Assembly (NCBI GenBank): GCA_020851635.1 | Contig: JADZCJ010000144.1 | Coordinates: 78,235 to 142,234 of the forward strand | DNA: 64,000 bases | DNA from: Anaerolineae bacterium | Lineage (GTDB): Bacteria > Chloroflexota > Anaerolineae > UBA4142 > SHND01 | Direction: 5' to 3' | Shown here: positions 44,996-52,924 of the stretch, piece by piece | Numbering within the stretch: the stretch's first letter is position 1 | How the letters are laid out: every line of letters starts with the position of its first letter | Notes under the pieces: generated by a model | What the model was told of the DNA's origin: nothing | What the model saw: only the letters and a program-made list of their open reading frames with translations | The model's database searches: none | Translations under genes and position numbers: made by a program

Positions 44996-45838
44996 TTATT
45001 CTGCCGCTTCGGCAAGCGCCTCGGCAGTTGCCACAGTCGCTTCGGCGACGCCAACCGAATGTGCGCCTTCGGCGACGCTAGCCACGCCCATCTCTGCGAG
45101 CTCACCTGCCGCTTCACCCATTGCTGTGGATTCTTCGACCTGCACTATACCCTCAGCAGCTTGGATCGCGCCCGACAGGGCGACCATTTGACCGGCGGCA
45201 ACCGCTTGTTGACCAATGGCAAGACGGGCGACGCCTTCGGCTTCTTCGTTAATGCCGAGTTCTGCTACGCCGTCCGCAACTCCACGAGCTTTTGCGGATA
45301 GGAGGCGCGTTTCCTGCGCGCGGATAATGTTATAGACGGCGACCGCATGCAATTTGGTCGTCATCCCGCCCATGAAATCGCTCAGCTGGCTCATGCCCAG
45401 CATTTCGACCACGTCATGGACCGCGCGCATTTGTCCCGCCATGCCCGCCAGTTCCATCCCTTGCGCAATCTCATCCTGACCCAGCTCTTTGATCAGATTG
45501 GCAATAACCGCCGCGTCCTCCGCCGCCTCAAGCATTGCCGCGCCCTGCGCCAAATCCGCCACACCGGCTGCCGTAACAACCTCGCCAACCTGCGACACAC
45601 GCGTGCCCACGCGCATCTTGTCCACCCCGCGTGTCAAATCGGCGGCGCCCCGCACGGCAGTTGCTTTGCTGGCGCGATTCAGATCGCGCGCCACACCCAA
45701 CTCGGCGGCGCCCGTCTTGAGCTGGTCCACCCCGACAGCCGCGGACATTGCGCCGACGACTGCCAACTCACCGGAAGTCTCGCGCAACGCGGCTTTGCTG
45801 CGGACAACATTTTTCTTGTTCGATTTACCTTTCGCCAT
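44996..45838 (-). CDS. Ala-rich helical protein of unknown function
   Basis: The 280-residue protein begins with a short basic N terminus (KGKSNKKNVVRSKAALRE), then an Ala/Gly/Val/Glu-rich helical body with loosely repeated A-x-G-x-A-x-L units (GVADLAQGAAMLEAAEDAAVIANLI, GVADGVAELGINEEAEGVARLA). It may be a long helical bundle or membrane-surface protein. No family is recognised. It follows a SHOCT-domain gene by 45 bp and forms a four-gene run with it, DUF6325 and DUF1269. Confidence 0.7.
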   Translation of the reverse strand: MAKGKSNKKNVVRSKAALRETSGELAVVGAMSAAVGVDQLKTGAAELGVARDLNRASKATAVRGAADLTRGVDKMRVGTRVSQVGEVVTAAGVADLAQGAAMLEAAEDAAVIANLIKELGQDEIAQGMELAGMAGQMRAVHDVVEMLGMSQLSDFMGGMTTKLHAVAVYNIIRAQETRLLSAKARGVADGVAELGINEEAEGVARLAIGQQAVAAGQMVALSGAIQAAEGIVQVEESTAMGEAAGELAEMGVASVAEGAHSVGVAEATVATAEALAEAAE

Positions 45839-45883
45839 GAATATTCACCTTGAGAGAGATTTCTTTGGGTCCCTTTGCAGGAT

Positions 45884-46276
45884 TTAGCCGCCTGACAATA
45901 GCTTGGCTTTGGCTTGCGCAAATTCCTGATCGTTCAGCACACCCGCGCTGTGGAGCTGTGCCAGTTGCGTCAGTTGGCTGTTCAAGTCATTTGCGGGCGC
46001 CGCGGCGGCGGGCGCCGGGGGCGGCGCCGCTTGCTGCGCCTTCATCTGCTCAATTTGCTGTTGCTGGGCAGCCATTTGTTGCTGCATCTGCGCCACTTGC
46101 GCGTCCTGCGCCTGCGCGTCATATTGTGCGTCGGCGGCGGCTTGTTGTTCCGCGGCCTGGTTGGCATATCGTTGCTCTTGATGGTGTCGAACAGCGCCGG
46201 CTGTTCCCGCCATCACCGCAGTTCCGGCGGCAAGCCGTACCGCGCTGCGTGCAATTCCTCGTCTGCGTGCAATCAT
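45884..46276 (-). CDS. SHOCT-domain protein
   Basis: The 130-residue protein has an N-terminal hydrophobic or basic segment (RRRGIARSAVRLAAGTAVMAGTAGAV), a Gln/Ala-rich linker with a possible coiled coil (VAQMQQQMAAQQQQIEQMK), a Pro/Ala stretch, and a C-terminal SHOCT motif (LTQLAQLHSAGVLNDQEFAQAKAKLL). SHOCT is a short oligomerisation or tethering motif. ATG 46276 has AAGGAG upstream. SHOCT next to DUF6325 is a known recurrent pairing. Confidence 0.85.
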   Translation of the reverse strand: MIARRRGIARSAVRLAAGTAVMAGTAGAVRHHQEQRYANQAAEQQAAADAQYDAQAQDAQVAQMQQQMAAQQQQIEQMKAQQAAPPPAPAAAAPANDLNSQLTQLAQLHSAGVLNDQEFAQAKAKLLSGG

Positions 46277-46335
46277 TTCAATCTCCTTGAAAAACGCTCG
46301 CCATACCACCACGAGCATTGCCAATTGTATTCAGA

Positions 46336-46764
46336 TCAGACAACTTGGGCAATCAGCTCGAGGTTCTCCTCCACCACCTCGGGCATCAAGAGCCGGTTCA
46401 TGACCACCTTGCCGCCAGCGGATTGGATTGCCTCTGCCAGTTTGGTCGCCCAGAGATGTTCGATGACGAGCAAACCCGCAGCCGAGTTGTTGTCAAGCGA
46501 CGCTGCGATATCACCAATATCAGTGTCGGACAACAGCCCGGTGATTTCAGCTTTCAACGGATCAAAAACATGCAAATCATTCGCCGGCAGCTGTTCGATT
46601 TCGAGCGACTCTATTTTACCATTGGCGTCTTTTTTCACCGCAACCGCATCAATCACGCGGACCTGACCGTTTCGGACCAGGTCAACGAGCGCGGCAAGAA
46701 TTTGTCCCCTCATCTTGTCGCCGGAGAATTGGATTGCGAGAACTGATGTCGGACCAAGTGCCAT
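46336..46764 (-). CDS. DUF6325-like protein
   Basis: The 142-residue alpha/beta protein (VLAIQFSGDKMRGQILAALVDLVRNGQVRVIDAVAVKKDANG; LSDTDIGDIAASLDNNSAAGLLVIEHLWATKLAEAI) is typical of the DUF6325 family. It is a paralogue of the protein at 40359 but without the basic tail. RBS AAGGAGGCAGGCA precedes the ATG. It lies between DUF1269 and SHOCT genes in the same direction. The function of the family is not known to me. Confidence 0.85.
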   Translation of the reverse strand: MALGPTSVLAIQFSGDKMRGQILAALVDLVRNGQVRVIDAVAVKKDANGKIESLEIEQLPANDLHVFDPLKAEITGLLSDTDIGDIAASLDNNSAAGLLVIEHLWATKLAEAIQSAGGKVVMNRLLMPEVVEENLELIAQVV

Positions 46765-46931
46765 TGCCTGCCTCCTTGTAATACTCTGATGAGACTAAAC
46801 CATTGCCCGGAAAATTATAGAGCGCGTTGTCCATACAGCCCCACACCACACACGAGTAGGACCATGCCGGCTCCTTTGCGGAAACATGACACGATCCACT
46901 GACTGTGCGCTCGAATCTTTTCCGCGACGAA

Positions 46932-47450
46932 TTAGCTCGCTGCGGGCGCCGGGGCGCTCGGTTCGTCTTCGGCAAACGCTGCGCGAAGCTTGGCTTCCTG
47001 CTCCTGAGACAGGTTCGTCTGGATGATCTCGAACTTTTGTCCCCTGACCGCCGCCACGACCTTGTCAATGACTGCGCCGCTGGTCAACAAAAACAGGGCT
47101 GACGTCCCTTCTGTAACCTTGTCCTGGGTCGCCTTGATAAACTTGTCGTCAATCCCGTAATCGGAAAAGTGCCCGGCGAGCGCACCCATAGCCGCGCCGA
47201 TTGCCAGTCCCAAAAAGGGCACGAAAAAGAGCAGTCCAAAAAGCATGCCCCAAAAAGCGCCGCCCAGCGCGCCGGCACCTGCCATGCTGTGTAATTGCTC
47301 GGTTTTGGGTTTCTTTTTTCCCGCGGGCCAGGTGACGATTGCAGCATCCTGGACCTCGATGAGCTGCTGCTTTTGCAGAGATTCGAGAGTGGACAAAAGA
47401 TTCCTTGCCCCCTCTGCGGTATCAAACTTGAGAACACTCAATGTCGCCAT
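46932..47450 (-). CDS. DUF1269-family membrane protein
   Basis: The 172-residue protein closely fits DUF1269: N-terminal KFDTAEGARNLLSTLESLQKQQLIEVQDAAIVTWP, then GKKKPKTEQLHSMAGAGALGGAFWGMLFGLLFFVPFLGLAIGAAMGALAG, then FSDYGIDDKFIKATQDKVTEGTSALFLL. The Gly-rich hydrophobic hairpin probably enters the membrane. It is a paralogue of the protein at 49014. Function unknown; it is often found near stress genes. It is the first gene of a four-gene minus-strand run. Confidence 0.92.
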   Translation of the reverse strand: MATLSVLKFDTAEGARNLLSTLESLQKQQLIEVQDAAIVTWPAGKKKPKTEQLHSMAGAGALGGAFWGMLFGLLFFVPFLGLAIGAAMGALAGHFSDYGIDDKFIKATQDKVTEGTSALFLLTSGAVIDKVVAAVRGQKFEIIQTNLSQEQEAKLRAAFAEDEPSAPAPAAS

Positions 47451-47597
47451 TCTTTCGTCCTTTCCTTCCTGTATACTGTTGATATACGGTTCATCTTAAC
47501 CTCATTTGTGCTTGTTTCATCCCCCATCATGGAGTACTTTTAGCGTATTGGATTGCTCCTTGTCAAGCTCCGGAACTGTCTCCCTCAGACGGAGGTG

Positions 47598-47688
47598 CTG
47601 AGCAGGTTTGGGGTGCGATGCGGCGACGGCGGGTGACTGGTGATGAAAGAGATCAATTTCGGAGCCCGCGGACGCAAATCCTGCTCAG
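47598..47688. repeat. Long inverted repeat, possible structured RNA or small mobile element (R5)
   Basis: CTGAGCAGGTTTG (47598-47610) and CAAATCCTGCTCAG (47675-47688) are complementary with one extra base. The ~64-nt middle holds GCGGGT and GCCCGC, which can also pair. It is seen once. Confidence 0.5.
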
Positions 47689-47762
47689 GTACTCTTGTTC
47701 GGGGGATGTAAATCCTTCAAATTCTGTTAGAATCTGACCGTCTGACTATTCTTGCGTGAGAG

Positions 47763-47868
47763 TGTGCATCGTATCTTGGCTCGCGCGTAGGGCACGCTCA
47801 CCGCAGCGTGCCGGGCAGGGAACGAAACGGCGTTCGTTCCTTACCGTCTGATTATTCCTAGGTCAGGG
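47763..47868 (+). repeat. Double-hairpin repeat, family R2, tandem copy 3
   Basis: It starts TGTGCATCGTATCTTGG, has TAGGGCACGCTCACCGCAGCGTGCC, then GGAACGAAACGGCGTTCGTTCC. Its right end is replaced by CCGTCTGATTATTCC, leading into the next copy. The period is 106 bp. Confidence 0.8.
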
Positions 47869-47971
47869 TGTGCATCGTATCTTGGGTCGCGCGTAGGGCA
47901 CGCTCACCGCAGCGTGCCGGGCGGGGAACGAAACGGCGTTCGTTCCTTACCATCCAAAATTGTGATGCACA
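47869..47971 (+). repeat. Double-hairpin repeat, family R2, tandem copy 4
   Basis: It is nearly identical to the preceding copy and complete, from TGTGCATCGTATCTTGGG to CCATCCAAAATTGTGATGCACA. The outer ends (TGTGC / GCACA, ATCTTGG / CCAAAAT) are inverted. Confidence 0.8.
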
Positions 47972-48205
47972 TCCCTTGCGTCAAGGCGGTTCGCAAATTT
48001 ATATCGCTGTACGGTATACTGGCATTTGGCATTTCGAGCCATTTCGAGGAGCGGGTTTTGCGATGCGATGAAATCCATCGCCGAAATCCTCGAGTCGCCA
48101 AGAGAGACGTCTCTCTCTCGACTGCGCTCGGGATCTTTCAAAGTGACATGCGTAACACGAGTTAATAAAGCGCTCACAGGATCAATCGCCAGGACAGCCA
48201 CGAAA

Positions 48206-48919
48206 ATGGGGAGTCTCGTTTTTATTGATCTCTTGTATGCGTTCGGTATAGCGATCAGCCCTACACCCGTCATCCTCGTCATCCTCATGCTCTTTGACGA
48301 GCGCGGACGTTGGAATGCGCTCGGCTACCTGATTGGATGGATGGTCGGACTGATCGTATTGGCTATCGTTGCTATTTTGCTTGTCACCGCCGGGGTATCA
48401 ATCCTCAGCTCTGACTCGCAGCACGTTCGTCCCGCCGTACTCGTCGCGGCAGGGCTGGTCCTATTGTGGGTTGCGTACAGGCAATGGACAAAGCCGCTTG
48501 ACCCATCAGCAAATCCGGCAGGACCCAAATGGTTAGAGACCTTTGATCGCCTGCTGGCGCGGTCAAGCGAACACTTTACCCCACTGCGCGCGTTCGTGCT
48601 TGGCGTCATCATGTCCGCAATCAGCCCCAAGAATATTGCGCTCGTGCTGGCGGCGGCGATCGCCTTTACGGCGCAGAACCTCAGCCCGCAAGACCTGGCG
48701 ATTTTGTTCATCCTTTTTGTCTTGATAAGCAGTCTTGCCATTGGCATTCCGGTGGGATATGCTTTGCTCAAAGGCGACAAGGCGGACGAGTCGCTCAACA
48801 AATGGAAGCTCTGGGTCATTGCCAACAGCTCGCGTTCCATCGCCCTGTTACTCGGACTGCTCGCGATCGTCATGCTTGTTAGCGGTTTGAGCAACTTGTG
48901 GACGAATCTGCAAGCGTGA
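48206..48919 (+). CDS. GAP/Sap-family membrane protein
   Basis: The 237-residue protein has about six helices and is of the GAP (Sap, sulfolipid-addressing) type. It starts FIDLLYAFGIAISPTPVILVILMLF and has LRAFVLGVIMSAISPKNIALVLAAAIAF, with the paired S-P motifs typical of the LysE-like family. It may export a lipid or small solute. I chose ATG 48206 because the 60-residue upstream extension has no membrane character and lies in repeat debris. The Shine-Dalgarno is weak. Confidence 0.8.
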   Translation: MGSLVFIDLLYAFGIAISPTPVILVILMLFDERGRWNALGYLIGWMVGLIVLAIVAILLVTAGVSILSSDSQHVRPAVLVAAGLVLLWVAYRQWTKPLDPSANPAGPKWLETFDRLLARSSEHFTPLRAFVLGVIMSAISPKNIALVLAAAIAFTAQNLSPQDLAILFILFVLISSLAIGIPVGYALLKGDKADESLNKWKLWVIANSSRSIALLLGLLAIVMLVSGLSNLWTNLQA

Positions 48920-49013
48920 GCGATGTGACCCGGCTGTCGTCTCGAAAAATCTCGCTGCACGCAGCAAGGCAAAACCACAGACAGATGGGTCAAAATCATA
49001 AAGGAGGACAAGC

Positions 49014-49496
49014 ATGAGTTATATCATCGTAGTAGCGTTCGAGCAGCCGGAGACAGCGCAGCAGGTTGCATCTGAATTCAAAACGCTGGAACGAAACGGC
49101 GCGCTCCGGCTTTCGGATGCACGCGTCGTTGTCAAGGACGGAGATGGCAAGATCCATATTCAGGACACAGCCGGACACCCGGTGGCGTGGGGCGCGCTGA
49201 TTGGCGGCGCGCTCGGCGGCATTCTTTTTATCATGATGCCGTTTCTGGGCATTTTTGCCGGCGCCGCTGTCGGGGGCGCGATTGCCAAGAGTCTAAATCT
49301 CGACGTCGTGGACAAGAAATTCATCAGCGATGTCTCTGACGCGCTCAAGCCCAACACCTCTGCCGTGTTTTTGCAAGTTGACGATGCAAACAAGGCCGCG
49401 GTTATCCAGGCGCTCGGCTCTTTCAAGGGCACTCTGATTCAAACATCGCTCTCGCCCGAAATAGAAGAAAAACTCAAAAAGGGTCTGGAAGAATAA
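49014..49496 (+). CDS. DUF1269-family membrane protein
   Basis: The 160-residue protein has IIVVAFEQPETAQQVASEFKTLERNGALRLSDARVVVKDGDGK, a Gly-rich hydrophobic hairpin (GALIGGALGGILFIMMPFLGIFAGAAVGGAIA), and KKFISDVSDALKPNTSAVFLQV. It is a paralogue of the protein at 46932. RBS AAAGGAGG lies 9 bases before ATG. It is followed 40 bp later by a Yip1 gene in the same direction. Confidence 0.9.
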   Translation: MSYIIVVAFEQPETAQQVASEFKTLERNGALRLSDARVVVKDGDGKIHIQDTAGHPVAWGALIGGALGGILFIMMPFLGIFAGAAVGGAIAKSLNLDVVDKKFISDVSDALKPNTSAVFLQVDDANKAAVIQALGSFKGTLIQTSLSPEIEEKLKKGLEE

Positions 49497-49535
49497 ACAT
49501 CCTGTCACACTCATCTTTGGAGGCATTCAAACAAC

Positions 49536-50282
49536 GTGGCTTCAAAAAACAAGAACAAAAAGAAAAAATCAGGCGCGGCGCAGAAATCGGGTATTCCGGG
49601 ACAACCGCAGCAACAAATGAATGCGTCCGATTCGCCAAAGGCAGGAACGACACAGCCGTACAAGACGAACAAGAACGAGTCACGCAAAGCAGCCGGCTCC
49701 AACACAAAATCGGGTCTGCTCGAACGATTGATTGGGGTCGTCACACTCAAACGCGCAATCTATCGTGAAATCGCAGAGGACCCGGCGGCGACGATACAGG
49801 CAGCGATCATCGTCGTGATCGTCGCGCTGATCACGGGCTTGATCGGCTATCTGGGTCAGGTCAACACCTCACTTCCGGGCTTGCCCGAAACGGGACCATC
49901 GCTCAGCAGGGGTATCACGCTCGCCATCGGCGAATTGATCATTTGGGCGGCGGGCGGCTTTTTGATCGCCCAGGTCGCGCGCTATCTGTTTCGCGCCGGC
50001 ACCGACACGAGTGAAATGCTGCGCGTGTTTGGTTTCTCGCGCATCTTTCAAATCTTGTTTGTCCTCGGCGTGTTTAGCAGTCCCATCGCCCAAATTGTCT
50101 CGATCGCGGGACTGGCGTTGAGCATCGCGGGAAGCGTGATCGGGATTCGTGAGGCGGGCGAAATCAGCACGGGCAAGGCGGTCATCACCGGCGTCTTTGC
50201 CATTGTGCTGGTGTGGATTCTCGTTTCGTTCTTTGTTACGTTCGTATTGAACCCATACTTTACGATGCTTTTGCCCACGTAG
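49536..50282 (+). CDS. Yip1-family membrane protein
   Basis: The 248-residue protein has a basic and Gln-rich cytoplasmic N terminus (~65 residues; KNKNKKKKSG), then five membrane helices in the Yip1 pattern (LIGVVTLKRAIYREIAEDPAATIQA; LRVFGFSRIFQILFVLG). It starts at GTG 49536, with GGAGG 12 bases upstream, longer than ideal. The role of bacterial Yip1 proteins is unknown. Adjacent DUF1269 and DUF4203 genes suggest a membrane-stress context. Confidence 0.8.
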   Translation: MASKNKNKKKKSGAAQKSGIPGQPQQQMNASDSPKAGTTQPYKTNKNESRKAAGSNTKSGLLERLIGVVTLKRAIYREIAEDPAATIQAAIIVVIVALITGLIGYLGQVNTSLPGLPETGPSLSRGITLAIGELIIWAAGGFLIAQVARYLFRAGTDTSEMLRVFGFSRIFQILFVLGVFSSPIAQIVSIAGLALSIAGSVIGIREAGEISTGKAVITGVFAIVLVWILVSFFVTFVLNPYFTMLLPT

Positions 50283-50503
50283 AATTGATGGGCAATCCGG
50301 GTCAAGGATTGCTCGCGCACATCCGGTGAACGTGAAAAGGAGACACATATGGCATGATGAAATCAGTACACGCGTCACACGCGACATGTTGTTCATACGC
50401 ATGAGGCATATGCTGTTTGAACCGTCCTCTGATTTGATACCGGCGAATCAGACGCGGAAAAATGGCTTGTGCCAAGTCATCATTCATCGAGGAGAACACA
50501 CCT

Positions 50504-51169
50504 ATGGCTACTGATTCCTTTTTCGCGCTCGCCTGCACCGCCATTATCGCCTTTGTCTTTGGCTTGGCGCTCTGTTTTGGCGGCTATCGTTTCTTTTTGC
50601 TCCTGCTCCCGATCTGGGGCTTTTTCTTTGGGTTTGTGCTGGGCGCCCAGGCCGTTACTTCGATCCTGGGCGACGCGTTCCTAGCAACCATAACGTCGTG
50701 GGTCGTCGGGTTTGTTGTGGGCGCGCTCTTTGCCGTCCTCTCGTATCTGTTCTACATCGTTGCCGTGGCAATTATCGCCGGATCGCTGGGCTATGCCATT
50801 GCAACAGGGCTGCTGCTGGCAATCGGCTTGCCGATGGGCTTTATCGTGTGGATTGTCGGAGTTGTGGGCGCGGTTGCCATGGCAGGCGCCACGCTGTTCT
50901 TGAACCTGCAAAAGTGGGTGATCATGATCGCAACCGCGGTTCTCGGTGCGGGCGTCATACTCGGCGGATTCCTGATTCTCTTTGCCCCGGGCCGGATGGC
51001 GCTTGAAAATCCGGTCGTCGCAACCCTGCAAGCATCCCCCCTCTTGTTGATCGTTTTCATCGTGACCGCTGCGGCAGGCGTGTTTGTCCAATGGCGCACC
51101 GGTATGCGCTGGACGGTCACCGAATACAACCGGTGGGAAGATACAGCCACTGGAATTCCGGCAGCTTGA
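50504..51169 (+). CDS. DUF4203/TM198-like membrane protein
   Basis: The 221-residue protein has about seven hydrophobic helices with many small residues (GLALCFGGYRFFLLLLPIWGFFFGFVLGAQAV; IIAGSLGYAIATGLLLAIG). This is the pattern of DUF4203/TMEM198-like proteins. ATG 50504 is chosen because CGAGGAG lies 10 bases upstream. The cytoplasmic tail is short (RWTVTEYNRWEDTATG). Function unknown. Confidence 0.75.
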   Translation: MATDSFFALACTAIIAFVFGLALCFGGYRFFLLLLPIWGFFFGFVLGAQAVTSILGDAFLATITSWVVGFVVGALFAVLSYLFYIVAVAIIAGSLGYAIATGLLLAIGLPMGFIVWIVGVVGAVAMAGATLFLNLQKWVIMIATAVLGAGVILGGFLILFAPGRMALENPVVATLQASPLLLIVFIVTAAAGVFVQWRTGMRWTVTEYNRWEDTATGIPAA

Positions 51170-51191
51170 TTGCACATCGGCTCGCAATAGC

Positions 51192-51220
51192 GTACCGGCT
51201 CTGACAGTCAGAGCCGGTAC
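51192..51220. promoter_or_regulatory. Perfect 13-bp hairpin without a U-tract
   Basis: GTACCGGCTCTGA and TCAGAGCCGGTAC flank a 3-nt loop (CAG). It lies between the DUF4203 gene and the DUF4239-like gene, 22 bp before the latter's ATG. It may be a terminator lacking the U-run, an operator, or an mRNA stabiliser. Confidence 0.6.
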
Positions 51221-51242
51221 GTCATGACTCTTGGTCCACAAC

Positions 51243-52016
51243 ATGCCAAATCCATACGATCTCGTTCCCATTTGGACGGTCTTTTTGATTACGATCGCTT
51301 TGGCATTGCTCGCTTCAGAATTGGGCTACCGGCTCGGCACATGGTGGCAAAAGCGGACTACACAAACCAAAGACCCATCCCTGGGCGCCATGGTCGGCGC
51401 GAGTCTCGGTCTTGTCGCATTTCTGTTGGCTTTTGTTACGGGCATCTCTGAGGGGCGTTATGACCGGCGGCGTGCGCTGGTCCTTCAGGAAGCGAACGCG
51501 ATCGGGACGACGGAACTGCGCGCGCGATATCTGCCGAAACCCTTTGCCGGTGAAAGCCGTGCCCTGCTCCGCGAATACGTTGACGTGCGGCTCGCGCCAA
51601 CGGTTGATCCGAGCACGCTGAACGCTTCCATCATTCGCTCCGAGCAAATTCATGCCGAGCTCTGGGCGGACGTGCAGGCGCTCGCCCCGGACTTGGAGAG
51701 CTCACCCCTCTTTGCGCTCTATGTAGACGCCCTGAACTATATGATTGACACACATGGGGAACGCAGTGCGGCAGTCACGGCTCGAGTGCCCGCAACACTG
51801 CTCATAGTGGTCTATATCATCGCGTTACTTGCCATGACCCTGGTCGGATTCAGCAACAGCTACGAGCAGCGCCGCAGCGGCGTCGCCCTGATAATATTCT
51901 TGCTCATTTTCGCCACAGTTTTCACGCTGATCATTGACCTTGACCGCCCCAGCGAAGGATTCTTGCAGGTCAGTCAACAGCCAATGCTCGATCTGCAGAA
52001 AAGTCTCGCAAAATAG
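51243..52016 (+). CDS. Bestrophin-like DUF4239 membrane protein
   Basis: The 257-residue protein has two N-terminal helices, a soluble helical part (RYDRRRALVLQEANAIGTTELRARYLPKPF, SRALLREYVDVRLAP) and two C-terminal helices (ARVPATLLIVVYIIALLAM, GVALIIFLLIFATVFTLII). The RRxLVLxEANAIGT motif is characteristic of the DUF4239/bestrophin-like group. ATG 51243 is used; TTG 51231 is possible. No Shine-Dalgarno is obvious. Channel activity is not shown. Confidence 0.82.
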   Translation: MPNPYDLVPIWTVFLITIALALLASELGYRLGTWWQKRTTQTKDPSLGAMVGASLGLVAFLLAFVTGISEGRYDRRRALVLQEANAIGTTELRARYLPKPFAGESRALLREYVDVRLAPTVDPSTLNASIIRSEQIHAELWADVQALAPDLESSPLFALYVDALNYMIDTHGERSAAVTARVPATLLIVVYIIALLAMTLVGFSNSYEQRRSGVALIIFLLIFATVFTLIIDLDRPSEGFLQVSQQPMLDLQKSLAK

Positions 52017-52107
52017 CGCCCTTGATGTCTTGGTGTTTATGGCGTATTCTAAAAATACTACCGATGGCAGGATGTGTGGCGACCCGTTTACAGGTATAGT
52101 CCACACT

Positions 52108-52187
52108 GCCACAAGCACAGCTTGTGGCTCGACCATCACGCATGGTCGGCGTATGCTACGTATCCCCGACGGGCGCCGCCCGGTCGG
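52108..52187 (+). promoter_or_regulatory. Three consecutive hairpins in the leader of the glycine-zipper gene
   Basis: GCCACAAGC/GCTTGTGGC (52108-52128), CGACCAT/ATGGTCG (52130-52148) and CCGAC-GGGC/GCCC-GTCGG (52166-52187) are each perfect or nearly so and stand side by side in the 222-bp gap before 52239. No U-run follows. They could form a structured leader or a small RNA. Confidence 0.5.
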
Positions 52188-52238
52188 TATCCGGTGAAAA
52201 CCCGATAAACCACTGTAAATCAAGGAGACTCTATCAAA

Positions 52239-52784
52239 ATGGCAAAATCTCAGCAGCTCGTCCTCGGCTTTTTTCCCAACAAAGAAGCGGCTCAAAAAGC
52301 CGCCACAGAATTGGAAGGCATGGACCGCGCCGTGTTGGGCGTCAAATTCGACAATATCGGCATCCTCGTCAAAGACGACAAGGGCAAAGTAAAAGCGCAG
52401 ATGAACGGTCCGCGACGCACGGGGCTTGGTATCGTGCTCGGCGGTCTGGCGGCGGTCCTGACCGGCGGACTTTCACTCATTGCGGGCGTCCTTGTCGGTG
52501 GCGTGCTCGGACACCTGGTCCACAAGGGATTGGGGCTGTCCAAGGACGATTTGGCGCGCATTGGCAAGGAATTGGACGGCGGCAAAGCCGCAGTGGGCAT
52601 TCTGGTCGCCGAAGAAGAAGCAAAAGCTGTAACGTCCTGGATGCAGGGCGTGGGCGGTGTCACCGAAGCCCACACGGTCACGCAAGAAGCGGTGGATGAG
52701 GCAGCAGCACAAGTCGCGGCATCGCCCGAGGTCGCTGAAGCCGCCGGTGACGCGCCTCCCGAAACATCCGCGCCCTCAGCATAA
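52239..52784 (+). CDS. Glycine-zipper membrane-associated protein, paralogue B
   Basis: The 181-residue protein is a paralogue of the one at 37952. It has the same KSQQLVLGFFPNKEAAQKAATELEGMD start, FDNIGILVKDDKGKVKAQ, Gly-rich hydrophobic segment (GIVLGGLAAVLTGGLSLIAGVLVGGVLG) and GLSKDDLARIGKELDGGKAAVGILV. The acidic, Ala/Pro-rich tail is divergent. RBS AAGGAG precedes the ATG. Three hairpins lie in its leader. Function unknown. Confidence 0.75.
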   Translation: MAKSQQLVLGFFPNKEAAQKAATELEGMDRAVLGVKFDNIGILVKDDKGKVKAQMNGPRRTGLGIVLGGLAAVLTGGLSLIAGVLVGGVLGHLVHKGLGLSKDDLARIGKELDGGKAAVGILVAEEEAKAVTSWMQGVGGVTEAHTVTQEAVDEAAAQVAASPEVAEAAGDAPPETSAPSA

Positions 52785-52924
52785 AAAGAGAGCTAGGACC
52801 GGACCCTCGCCTGAAAATCATCAGGGCGCGTCAATAATCCTGGAATCAACTGTGAGCTGTGGCACTATCGCCGCTGCTCACAGTATTCATCATATCCATT
52901 TCACATTCCCAAGGAGGGATTGTT

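Larger units (their letters stand above)
47451..48205. other. 755-bp intergenic region with palindromic and tandem repeats
   Basis: No gene is supported. It contains a long inverted-repeat element (47598-47688) and two tandem R2 copies (47763-47971). 48050-48160 resembles low-complexity palindromic debris (e.g. GAGACGTCTC). An in-frame extension of the downstream gene runs through this debris and is rejected. Confidence 0.65.

Noticed and set aside
47738..47971. CRISPR array
   Set aside because: There are only two ~106-bp units, no unique spacers between short repeats and no cas genes. The units match dispersed R2 copies.
48026..48205. N-terminal extension of the GAP-family protein by 60 residues
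   Set aside because: The stretch is polar, unlike the family, and runs through palindromic debris.
50326..50514. A 62-codon open frame and a two-codon ATG-GCA-TGA frame behind AAGGAG
   Set aside because: The longer frame overlaps the well-supported start at 50504 and shows no domain. The mini-frame is too short to support as a leader peptide.
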